DNA from: an uncultured Clostridia bacterium
GTDB taxonomy: Bacteria > Bacillota > Clostridia > Oscillospirales > Acutalibacteraceae
Length of the DNA: 64,000 nt
Direction: 5' to 3'
NCBI GenBank assembly: GCA_947589575.1
Contig: CANQBM010000003.1
Coordinates: 95,787-159,786 of the forward strand
This document shows positions 16,717 to 24,332 of the stretch, in pieces (positions within the stretch are counted from its first letter, which is position 1; every line of letters begins with the position of its first letter). The notes beneath the pieces are model-generated. The model searched no databases, was not told where the DNA came from, and saw only the letters and a list, made by a program, of their open reading frames with translations. The translations under genes and the position numbers were made by a program.

Positions 16717-17813
16717 TGAATAATGCAATTATCAATATTTTAAACAAAGAACTTAAAAATATTTTCAGAGATAAATTTTTTATAATTATATTAATAGTTC
16801 CAATATTTATATTTCCGTTAATAAATTTTGGAGCAGAATATATTTTTAATGATTCACAAATTATTTCTAACAAATCAAACATTGCAATAATCAATAATGA
16901 AGATATCAGCATTATTAATAAATACTTTAAAAATAATGATAATTACAAGATCACTAATTCTTCTAACCCCTTTGAATTGTTAAAAAACGGAGACATTGAT
17001 TTTATAATTATGTCAAATCCCAATAAAACTATATCTTTTATTTATAATTCAAAATATTATTCTTCACTGTTTAAAGCAACATCATGCGGTGAAAAATTTG
17101 AAAAGGAATTAATAAAAGAAAATAAAATGAAAAATCCATATGCTCTTTCGTGTGTTTTAAAAGATGAAAAAGGAAATTCTACAAATTCAGCATCAATAAT
17201 TTCTCTTATTACTCCTGTAGTATTTATTCTTGTTGTTTGTCAGGGAAACTCCTTACTTGCAAACGATATATTTGCAGGTGAAAAAGAAAGAAAAACGATG
17301 GAATTGTTATTATTATCACATACCAAAAAAACTACAATTTACTTAGGTAAAGTATTCACATTATTAGTAATTGAGATTTTATGTACTATTTTAAATATAC
17401 TGTCTTATACTTTTTCAAATTATATTACTCCTAATAATCAAAATCACACAAACATAAATAATTTTTTATCACTTATTATATCAGCTGTATCCTTATGTAT
17501 GATTACTGTATTTATAAGTTCATTAATATCTTTGCTGTCAAAAACATATAGATGTTCTCAAATTATTAACGAAGTTTTTTCAGTAATCCCAGTATTTGCA
17601 GCAATATATTTTTTAATAGATAATATAGATATAAGTGATGCTTTAATATCTTTTATACCAATTTTTAATTCAGTAAAATCCATTATAAATACAATGGCTG
17701 ATGAGATAAATATTCAGTTTTCCTTATTGTCTTTTACTATAAATTTTGCATACTGTATTTTGATTACCTTAATCAGCAACAAATATATGCGGAGTGAAAA
17801 AATATTGAATTAA
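16716..17813 (+). CDS. ABC-2 type permease (NatB-like)
   Basis: A 365-residue membrane protein. It has an N-terminal membrane segment (about 19-42, FFIIILIVPIFIFPLINFG), an extracytoplasmic domain (about 45-150), and about five C-terminal membrane segments. The cytoplasmic coupling stretch FAGEKERKTMELLLLSHTKK is characteristic of NatB and related ABC-2 exporters. The partner ATPase overlaps it. The family includes sodium extrusion systems and bacteriocin immunity or export systems, and the sequence does not decide between them. The microprotein at the start of the operon is the best clue to substrate or partner. The gene is AT-rich and followed by a strong terminator. Confidence 0.88.
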   Translation: MNNAIINILNKELKNIFRDKFFIIILIVPIFIFPLINFGAEYIFNDSQIISNKSNIAIINNEDISIINKYFKNNDNYKITNSSNPFELLKNGDIDFIIMSNPNKTISFIYNSKYYSSLFKATSCGEKFEKELIKENKMKNPYALSCVLKDEKGNSTNSASIISLITPVVFILVVCQGNSLLANDIFAGEKERKTMELLLLSHTKKTTIYLGKVFTLLVIEILCTILNILSYTFSNYITPNNQNHTNINNFLSLIISAVSLCMITVFISSLISLLSKTYRCSQIINEVFSVIPVFAAIYFLIDNIDISDALISFIPIFNSVKSIINTMADEINIQFSLLSFTINFAYCILITLISNKYMRSEKILN

Positions 17814-17825
17814 CTAATTAAATCA

Positions 17826-17862
17826 AAAAGCTATCAGAAAGAATTTTTTTCTGATAGCTTTT
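17826..17862 (+). terminator. Terminator of the ABC cassette
   Basis: AAAAGCTATCAGAAA (17826-17840) pairs with TTTCTGATAGCTTTT (17848-17862), a 15-bp stem ending in a T-run, 13 bases after the permease stop. Its symmetry could also stop minus-strand transcription coming from gatD. Confidence 0.88.
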
Positions 17863-17903
17863 AATTTATATTGCGTGTAAAATTATTCGACAAAAACAAT
17901 AAC

Positions 17904-18626
17904 TTATTTTATATAAAGTCTCATAACCTGTTCTCTTGCCTTTGCCTCAAGTGAGTCGTCCAGGCTTGAAAGCTCTGATTTTCCGTATTTATTTTCAAGC
18001 GCCTTTGAGATTAACAGGTCGGCAAGCTGAGGATTTTTCGGCAGAACAGGTCCGTGCGAATACGTACCGAAGGTATTTTTAAAACGAACGCCTTCCGTAC
18101 CATCCTCGCCGTTATTACCAAAGCCCTTAATCATTTTGCCGAGCGGCTCAACGCTCTTGCCGAGATATGTTCTGCCGCTGTGGTTTTCAAAGCCTACAAC
18201 CTCAATACCCTCTTTGGTTTTATAGGCATAGTTGCCTATCATACGCTCCTCCTTACCCTCAGTATAAAAATCGAGAGCGCCTATATATTCAAGCATTTTT
18301 CCGTCATAGGTTTTATAGTATTTGCCGAGCATCTGGTATCCGCCACAAATTGCGAGCATAACGGTACCGTTATGGATAGCCTTATTAATTTCAGTATCCT
18401 TGCCTTTTTTTAAATCGTCAAGCAGTACGTCCTGTTCAAAATCCTGACCCCCGCCGATAAAGAGTATATCATAGTTATCGGCATTAAAGTTTTTTCCCAT
18501 TGTGACTGCGTCGGTTTGAACATCAATGCCTCTTGCTTTCATCCTTTGAGTCAGTGCAATTATATTACCCCTGTCACCGTAAAGATTAAGCATATCGGGG
18601 TAAAGGTGCGCAATTCTTATTATCAT
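17904..18626 (-). CDS. gatD: Lipid II isoglutaminyl synthase, glutamine amidotransferase subunit GatD
   Basis: Supplies ammonia from glutamine to MurT for amidation of D-Glu in lipid II to D-isoglutamine. It has the class I/CobQ-type fold with IRIAHLYPDMLNLYGDRGN at the start, nucleophile Cys 94 in LAICGGYQMLG and catalytic His 191 in TYSHGPVLPKNP. ATG 18626 is chosen: AAGGAG lies 8 bases upstream and it overlaps the murT stop as ATGA. Length 240 residues is normal. CobB/CobQ-like proteins are the alternative but the murT partner settles the assignment. Confidence 0.92.
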   Translation of the reverse strand: MIIRIAHLYPDMLNLYGDRGNIIALTQRMKARGIDVQTDAVTMGKNFNADNYDILFIGGGQDFEQDVLLDDLKKGKDTEINKAIHNGTVMLAICGGYQMLGKYYKTYDGKMLEYIGALDFYTEGKEERMIGNYAYKTKEGIEVVGFENHSGRTYLGKSVEPLGKMIKGFGNNGEDGTEGVRFKNTFGTYSHGPVLPKNPQLADLLISKALENKYGKSELSSLDDSLEAKAREQVMRLYIK

Positions 18627-19993
18627 TCCCAAAACTCCTTACCTCCTAATCTTTTAGCAATAACAGGGCGCATTGTCATCATTGACGTATATGTCGGAAC
18701 GATATATACGTCCCTGTTCCTGCTTGTTGCAATATCAACAAGCCTGTCATAGTCCTCGTTTTCAATAACCTTTATTTCTCTGCCGCCTGTTCCCTCATAT
18801 TTAACCCGTATCGCCATATCGTAGCAGCGTTTGCCTGAAACATAGATTTCCCTGACATTGCTCTTTTTGAATATTGAGTTAAAATCAACATCCCATATCC
18901 AGCTTACGTCACGACCGTCGGCAGCGTTATCGTTAAGAGAAATAATTAGCGTAAAATCATCATCTATTGATGAAAGAAAGCTCATCGTCTGGCTGAAGCC
19001 CGCGGGATTTTTAACAAGAATTACGTTGATTTTGTTATCTCCGCTCTCAAACTGCTCCATTCTGCCGAAAGCGCCGTTAAATTTTTCAAGCGCTTTATAA
19101 ATGGTATTATTATCAAGTCCGAGCGCCGATAACGCCGATGAACAACCTATTGCATTATAGATATTATAAGTACCGCCGATATTGATTTTTGTAATGTTTT
19201 TATCCTCATAAAATTGTGTAACAACTATTGAATAATTCGGCCTAAGCTCCTCAACCGATGTAACGGCAAAATCGGGATTTACACGTCTGTAACCGCACTC
19301 ACCGCATTCAAAACCGCCGAGATGTCCGTATGTATGATATGAATACTTATACTCGTGCTTGCAGAAAATGCAGTATTTTGCGTCCGAAATTTCAGGCTCC
19401 TTCGCGTTTTTATCAAAAGGAGCATTTACACCGTATGTTATTATTTTATTCGGAATTTCCTTTGACATTGAATAGGTCAAAGAACAGTCGGCATTAAGGC
19501 AGACGACAGCATCGGGAAGATTTTTGATTGACTCTTTAATTGCGTTAAGGGTATGCGTTACCTCGCCGTACCTGTCAAGCTGGTCACGGAAAACATTTGT
19601 AACAAGCACGACATCCGCACGTATATATCTTGACACCTCTCTGAAAGCGTTTTCGTCACATTCAACAATCGCATATTCCTTTTTATTTCTGCCCGTTATT
19701 GTTGAATTCATAATAAATGAGGCAGTTATTCCCGTAATAAGATTTGCGCCGGATTTGTTAATAAAATACGTTTTTCCCGCCGTTTTCAGCCCCTCTTCGA
19801 TTATACGGCAGGAGGTGGTTTTTCCGTTTGTTCCTGTTACAATAATAACCTTAACATTTTTGGAAAGGTCGGACAGAACATTTCTTTTAACTCTGATTGC
19901 GACTCTGCCCGGAAGGGTTGTGGCTCCCCTGCCCATTTTCTGCAAAATGAAAGTAACAAATCTGCATACAAGACAGCTTAAAAAGACTCTCAC
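18623..19993 (-). CDS. murT: Lipid II isoglutaminyl synthase, Mur ligase-like subunit MurT
   Basis: ATP-dependent ligase-like subunit that amidates the second residue of the peptidoglycan stem. It has the Mur ligase ATP site VIIVTGTNGKTTS, a central domain with VVLVTNVFRDQLDRYGE, and a four-cysteine zinc ribbon inserted in the middle (CIFCKHE and FECGECGYRR), which is typical of MurT and absent from MurE/MurF. Length 456 residues. It starts with GTG (19991-19993) after GAGGATG. A short hydrophobic N-terminus (MRVFLSCLVCRFVTFIL) is common in MurT. Amidated lipid II is the rule in Gram-positive bacteria with strong cross-linking. Confidence 0.93.
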   Translation of the reverse strand: MRVFLSCLVCRFVTFILQKMGRGATTLPGRVAIRVKRNVLSDLSKNVKVIIVTGTNGKTTSCRIIEEGLKTAGKTYFINKSGANLITGITASFIMNSTITGRNKKEYAIVECDENAFREVSRYIRADVVLVTNVFRDQLDRYGEVTHTLNAIKESIKNLPDAVVCLNADCSLTYSMSKEIPNKIITYGVNAPFDKNAKEPEISDAKYCIFCKHEYKYSYHTYGHLGGFECGECGYRRVNPDFAVTSVEELRPNYSIVVTQFYEDKNITKINIGGTYNIYNAIGCSSALSALGLDNNTIYKALEKFNGAFGRMEQFESGDNKINVILVKNPAGFSQTMSFLSSIDDDFTLIISLNDNAADGRDVSWIWDVDFNSIFKKSNVREIYVSGKRCYDMAIRVKYEGTGGREIKVIENEDYDRLVDIATSRNRDVYIVPTYTSMMTMRPVIAKRLGGKEFWE

Positions 19994-20097
19994 TTAATCA
20001 CATCCTCAAAATAATCTATAGTATTAACAAATCAAATTTATAACATTTTAATTCTAAACTAAGCGGAGATTTAAGTCAACAATATAATATTAAATAA

Positions 20098-20129
20098 TTG
20101 TTTTTTTCATCACCCATTTGTGCTACAAT
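20098..20129 (+). promoter_or_regulatory. Candidate promoter of the inositol monophosphatase-like operon
   Basis: A good -10, TACAAT (20124-20129), about 20 bases before the CGGAG ribosome site. The -35 is poor: TTTTTT at 20101-20106 with a 17-base spacer, or TTGTTT at 20098-20103 with 20. Confidence 0.35.
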
Positions 20130-20148
20130 ATGATTCGGAGATGATACC

Positions 20149-20916
20149 ATGCTTGATAGAATAATAGATATAGTAAGAAAAGCAGGAGAAATTTATAAAA
20201 GCGCCGGAAACGATCTCGGCATAGAAGATAAGGGTTCTTCTGTAAACCTTGTGACAAAATATGACAAAATGATACAGGATTTTCTTTTTGCCGAGCTGAA
20301 AAAGCTTGTACCCGACTGCGGATTTCTCGGCGAAGAGGGCAAAGGCAATAAAATATTGACGGACGGTTACTGCTTCATTATCGACCCTATTGACGGGACT
20401 ACTAATTTTATTAAGGGTTTTCAGCACAGCGCAATCAGCGTAGGGCTTGCAAAGGATAAAGAAATGATTATCGGAGTCGTGCTTGACCCTGACTTAAATA
20501 ATATATTTTACGCTGAAAAAGGAAAGGGCGCTTTCCTTAACGGCAACCCTGTTCATGTTTCCGACTGTTCAATAGATAAAAGCCTTGTTTTATTCGGCAC
20601 CTGTCCTTATGAACACGAACTCGCCCACAAGACCTTTGAACTTACAGAAAAAATTTTTTATAAAGCGGTTGAAGTAAGGCGCGGCGGATCCGCAGCGCTT
20701 GACATCTGCTATGTCGCGTCAGGTAAAGCCGACCTCTATTATGAAATGATACTGCGGCCGTGGGACTGGGCAGGAGCGTCGCTGATATTAAAAGAGGCGG
20801 GCGGCGAGGCTTATACATTTGAAAAAGAACCGCTTAACGCGGATAAAACAACTTCATTTGTATGCGGAAACAAAAACAGCTTAAGGGATTTTTATGAAAT
20901 ACTACAGTCTGAATAA
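20149..20916 (+). CDS. Inositol monophosphatase family protein
   Basis: A 255-residue Mg/Li-sensitive phosphatase of the SuhB/IMPase family. Metal-binding motifs are GFLGEEGKGN (Glu 62-63), IDPIDGTTNFIKGF (Asp 79 and 82) and RPWDWAGASLILKEAGG near residue 205. Substrates in the family include inositol-1-phosphate, 3'-phosphoadenosine 5'-phosphate and sugar phosphates; the sequence does not decide. The start is ATG 20149 with CGGAG upstream. Its last 23 bases overlap the start of the radical SAM gene, so both form one operon. Confidence 0.9.
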   Translation: MLDRIIDIVRKAGEIYKSAGNDLGIEDKGSSVNLVTKYDKMIQDFLFAELKKLVPDCGFLGEEGKGNKILTDGYCFIIDPIDGTTNFIKGFQHSAISVGLAKDKEMIIGVVLDPDLNNIFYAEKGKGAFLNGNPVHVSDCSIDKSLVLFGTCPYEHELAHKTFELTEKIFYKAVEVRRGGSAALDICYVASGKADLYYEMILRPWDWAGASLILKEAGGEAYTFEKEPLNADKTTSFVCGNKNSLRDFYEILQSE

Positions 20917-21769
20917 TTATCTTAGAGATACATTTGGTGAAAAGGTTTACAAGCTGAGCATCAATGCAGGGTTTACCTGCCCTAACCGTGACGGAACAGT
21001 TGGCACGAGAGGATGTATATTCTGCTCAAAAGGCGGAAGCGGGGAATTTGCCGAAAATCCTGAACTGTCAATCACAGAGCAAATTGAAAATGCAAAGCAA
21101 AGAGTATCAGGCAAAATAAAAAGCGGCAAATACATTGCATATTTTCAGCCTTTTACAAATACATACGCGCCTGTTGAAATTTTAAGAGAAAAATTTTATG
21201 AGGCAATAAACCATAAAGATATAGTCGCCCTTTCCATAGCAACAAGACCCGATTGCCTGGGAAATGATGTACTGTCGCTGCTTAATGAGCTTAACAAAGT
21301 CAAGCCTGTTTTTGTTGAACTGGGGTTACAGACAATTCACGAAAAAAGCGCAAAGTATATTAGAAGAGGCTACCGTCTTGATGTATATGACCGTGCTGTA
21401 ACAGAATTGAAAAAAACCGGCATCAACACCGTAGTTCACATTATACTCGGTCTGCCCGGAGAAACAAAAAAAGATATGCTTGAAACGGTCAGATATGTCT
21501 GCCAAAGCGGTATTGACGGAATTAAGCTTCAGCTTTTGCACGTGTTAAAAAATACCGACCTTGAAAAAGATTACAAAGCAGGTAAATTTAAAACATTAGA
21601 ATTTGACGAATATATTGATATTATTAAATCCTGTGTTGACATAATTCCTGAAAATATTGTTGTTCACAGGCTTACAGGCGACGGCGCAAAAAAAGATTTG
21701 ACAGCGCCTATTTGGTCGGCCGATAAGAAAAAAGTAATAAACGCAATAAACAAAGCACTTGGCAGATAA
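20894..21769 (+). CDS. YhcC-family radical SAM protein
   Basis: A 291-residue radical SAM protein of the TIGR01212/YhcC type. The motif at the N-terminus is INAGFTCPNRDGTVGTRGCI followed by FCSKGG, with three cluster cysteines spaced as in this family (C..........CxxC). LGLQTIHEKSAKYIRRGY and HIILGLPGETKKDML are the usual downstream motifs. Members are related to Elp3 and MiaB-like enzymes but the substrate is unknown. It overlaps the phosphatase gene and its stop lies inside the terminator. Confidence 0.88.
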   Translation: MKYYSLNNYLRDTFGEKVYKLSINAGFTCPNRDGTVGTRGCIFCSKGGSGEFAENPELSITEQIENAKQRVSGKIKSGKYIAYFQPFTNTYAPVEILREKFYEAINHKDIVALSIATRPDCLGNDVLSLLNELNKVKPVFVELGLQTIHEKSAKYIRRGYRLDVYDRAVTELKKTGINTVVHIILGLPGETKKDMLETVRYVCQSGIDGIKLQLLHVLKNTDLEKDYKAGKFKTLEFDEYIDIIKSCVDIIPENIVVHRLTGDGAKKDLTAPIWSADKKKVINAINKALGR

Positions 21770-21786
21770 CCAAGTGCTTTGTTTAT
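21747..21786. terminator. Bidirectional terminator between convergent operons
   Basis: AAACAAAGCACTTGG (21748-21762) pairs with CCAAGTGCTTTGTTT (21770-21784). It serves the plus-strand radical SAM gene and, from the other side, the minus-strand DUF4268 gene whose stop is at 21786. The stop codons of both genes lie in or next to it. Confidence 0.85.
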
Positions 21787-22907
21787 TATTTATGTGCTGC
21801 TTTTTTCAGCGGCTCTTTTAATGCCTTAATTAATTTTTTCATATTCAAACATAAAAATGCAACCGCCTTATCCCAATCATCAATATTTTTTATACTTACA
21901 TTTTCTAATTTTAAAATTATTCTGGACATTTTTTTGTCATCAAGACGTTGCCATGTCAGTAAACCACCAAAAACATTCTCAATATTTTCTTTATTCGATT
22001 CCAAAGCGTCAAATATTTTCTTGTTCTGTTCTTGGCTCGCCGTGTTAATACCCAGTTCAACTCCCGCATATGAATTAGTCATGCAAAAGGTAAATAAACA
22101 TCCGGAAACTCCTGCGCCACAACTTAGCCAATGGTCGGTACTAGCATTAACATTATCAAAATTACGGTCATATTTTTTGTATTCATTAAGAAGACGTTGC
22201 CAAAATTCCTTCCTCATATTCCCAATTTCATTATTTTTTATTGTTTTTGTATCTATATCTCGGTTTCTGTCTGCCATTTTAATAATATATTCTTCTGTTT
22301 CTTTTACAGGAATTATTTGCTCAATATCTAAAAATATATCATTGTTATATTTATATGGAGTAGCTTTGAAACATTGTATTTTTAAATTATGTTCAAGCAT
22401 CCACATGGCAGTAGACGTTACTTCTTTTCTAAACTTACCGGCTACAAGTATCATACGCTGATCAAGTTCATTCAGTTTTATTTCTTCAAATGGTTTTCCG
22501 TCAAAAAAATCCACAATTATTTCTTCAGCATTTTTACCATTTTCATATTTATCAAGATAAGATTGAAATATATCTTTGATTTGGTCCGTTGTGAGGGTAG
22601 AGCAGTATGATACATATTTTAATGCCTGCCAATTTACATTTTTACCCGTATCGTCAAGCTTATTTTCAATGATAACTAATGCACCTTTTTTATCAATTGC
22701 TAAAAGGTCTAGTCTTTCATTTGTGTCATTAAATCCATCAAATTCTTTCTGTATTATTAACAAATCATCATTATCACCGGTACATAAGCATTTTGGGTTT
22801 TGAGCAATCCATTCCTGCAAATGATTTCTTTCTGAAAATCCAAGTTGATGAAACGTGCAGCTTGATATTTTATTAATTCTATTATTATCTTTGTCAATTA
22901 TATACAT
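21786..22907 (-). CDS. DUF4268 protein with N-terminal PD-(D/E)XK nuclease-like domain
   Basis: A 373-residue protein. The N-terminal part has NHLQEWIAQNP, LLIIQKEFDGF and ERLDLLAIDKKGALVIIENK, which fits the nuclease motif D67...E81-x-K83 on a hydrophobic strand. The C-terminal half (about 235-370, MRKEFWQRLLNEYKKYD to KIFDALESNKENIENVF) fits DUF4268. Such proteins occur as solitary predicted nucleases and near restriction or defence genes; biochemical function is not established to my knowledge. No methyltransferase or other defence gene is adjacent. It lies 20 bases after the fucosidase gene at the end of a long operon. It is more AT-rich than its upstream neighbours, suggesting a late arrival. 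Confidence 0.75.
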   Translation of the reverse strand: MYIIDKDNNRINKISSCTFHQLGFSERNHLQEWIAQNPKCLCTGDNDDLLIIQKEFDGFNDTNERLDLLAIDKKGALVIIENKLDDTGKNVNWQALKYVSYCSTLTTDQIKDIFQSYLDKYENGKNAEEIIVDFFDGKPFEEIKLNELDQRMILVAGKFRKEVTSTAMWMLEHNLKIQCFKATPYKYNNDIFLDIEQIIPVKETEEYIIKMADRNRDIDTKTIKNNEIGNMRKEFWQRLLNEYKKYDRNFDNVNASTDHWLSCGAGVSGCLFTFCMTNSYAGVELGINTASQEQNKKIFDALESNKENIENVFGGLLTWQRLDDKKMSRIILKLENVSIKNIDDWDKAVAFLCLNMKKLIKALKEPLKKAAHK

Positions 22908-22927
22908 AAACTGTATTTCCTTTTTAT

Positions 22928-24310
22928 TTATTCATAAAAACCAATTGATTTTATGATAGGGTTGCTTCTTGACTGGCGGATAACAAGGCACGCGCCGATA
23001 CATTTTTTTCCTTTTACACGAATAATTTTTTTAGAGCCGACTGCCGTACCGTTATAAACGCGTTTATATTTACCGTTCGGCTTTTTGATATACAAGTCGA
23101 ATGACTCAATTCTCTGGCTGTAGCTTATATCCTCGCTTATTACGGCATATTTCATTTTTTTAACGCAGTCAAAATTATACTCTATATATCCGTTATCCTT
23201 TGTAAGTCTGCCAAGCTCCTGAACAATTATCGGCGATTCGGTTACCGAATTAATCATTTTCCCGAAAGCTTTGAGCACTCTGGCATCTTTTCTGTGAATA
23301 ACGCCCTTATCTGACGGAGGAACATTTAAGAGAAGAGTACAGTTATTGCCGACTGAATCAAGATAAATATCAAAGAGCTTTTTAGGCGACTTAACTGTTT
23401 TGTTTTCGTCATCTGAATAAAACCAGCCTTTTCGTATTGAAACGTCAACCTCAGCAGGATACCAGCACAAAAAAGCATTTTTTTCAAGAATTTTTCTTGA
23501 GCCGAGATCTTCGTCCGTCTGCTTATACTGCTGGAGTGACGAAGCCTGCGATTCATCATGCTGGCTGTCTTTCATTACTCTTTCGGATTCCCTTAATGAA
23601 CAAGGCACAACAGAGTATTCAGTTTTACGGCTTTTTCCTCCTTCGTTTCCTACCCAGCGGATATCCGGTCCGCAGATTGCAATATTCGCCTTCGGCTGTA
23701 ATTTGCGCACAAGGTCAAAATACCTGTTCCAGTCATACTCAAACTTAACTGCATTTGAGCCTTTTGCACCGTCAAACCAAACCTCAAAAACATCTCCGTA
23801 ATTCGTGAGAAGCTCTGTTAGCTGATTGCAGAAATAATCATTATAAGCGTCCGTACCGTAGCGCTTATCGTGCATATCCCACGGTGACAGATACACGCCG
23901 AAATCAAGTCCCTGCCGTCTGCACTCGTCAGATACCATTTTAACAATATCACCTTTAAAAGCTGAGTTTTTTACGGAAAAGTCCGTATAATCACTTTCCC
24001 AAAGGCAGAATCCGTCGTGGTGCTTGCAGGTCAGAATAATGCCGGAGGCTCCGCTTGATTTAATTACAGATACCCACTGCTTTGCATTGACAGACTTAAT
24101 AGTGAAATCGTCTGCGGTTTCTAAACCGGATCCCCACTCCCTTGCAGTTGCGGTATTCATACCAAAATGTATAAAACAATAATAAGGTTTTTTTGCAAGT
24201 CTAAGCTGATTTTCATTCGGTACAACCGATATGTAACGCTCAATTTCTTTGCTGTTCAACGGATAGCCGTTATTTTTATTTGTCCAGTTTTCATCAAATT
24301 TAGTTTTCAT
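22928..24310 (-). CDS. Alpha-L-fucosidase, GH29 family
   Basis: A 460-residue glycosidase releasing terminal alpha-L-fucose from glycans. GH29 features are YYCFIHFGMNTATAREWGSG near residue 43, IILTCKHHDGFCLWES (91-106), FGVYLSPWD and the nucleophile Asp 180 in VFEVWFDGAKG. The C-terminal part looks like a beta-sandwich. There is no signal peptide, so it probably acts in the cytoplasm on imported oligosaccharides. It follows the GH38 gene by 22 bases, and the pair fits use of host N-glycan or mucin fragments. GH29 members vary in linkage specificity, which cannot be read here. Confidence 0.88.
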   Translation of the reverse strand: MKTKFDENWTNKNNGYPLNSKEIERYISVVPNENQLRLAKKPYYCFIHFGMNTATAREWGSGLETADDFTIKSVNAKQWVSVIKSSGASGIILTCKHHDGFCLWESDYTDFSVKNSAFKGDIVKMVSDECRRQGLDFGVYLSPWDMHDKRYGTDAYNDYFCNQLTELLTNYGDVFEVWFDGAKGSNAVKFEYDWNRYFDLVRKLQPKANIAICGPDIRWVGNEGGKSRKTEYSVVPCSLRESERVMKDSQHDESQASSLQQYKQTDEDLGSRKILEKNAFLCWYPAEVDVSIRKGWFYSDDENKTVKSPKKLFDIYLDSVGNNCTLLLNVPPSDKGVIHRKDARVLKAFGKMINSVTESPIIVQELGRLTKDNGYIEYNFDCVKKMKYAVISEDISYSQRIESFDLYIKKPNGKYKRVYNGTAVGSKKIIRVKGKKCIGACLVIRQSRSNPIIKSIGFYE

Positions 24311-24332
24311 TTTAATTCCCTGCTAAAATATA

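Noticed and set aside
19524..19997. A 157-codon plus-strand open frame opposite murT
   Set aside because: It lies antisense to conserved MurT motifs; composition rich in Ser, Thr, Val and Phe is typical of a shadow frame.
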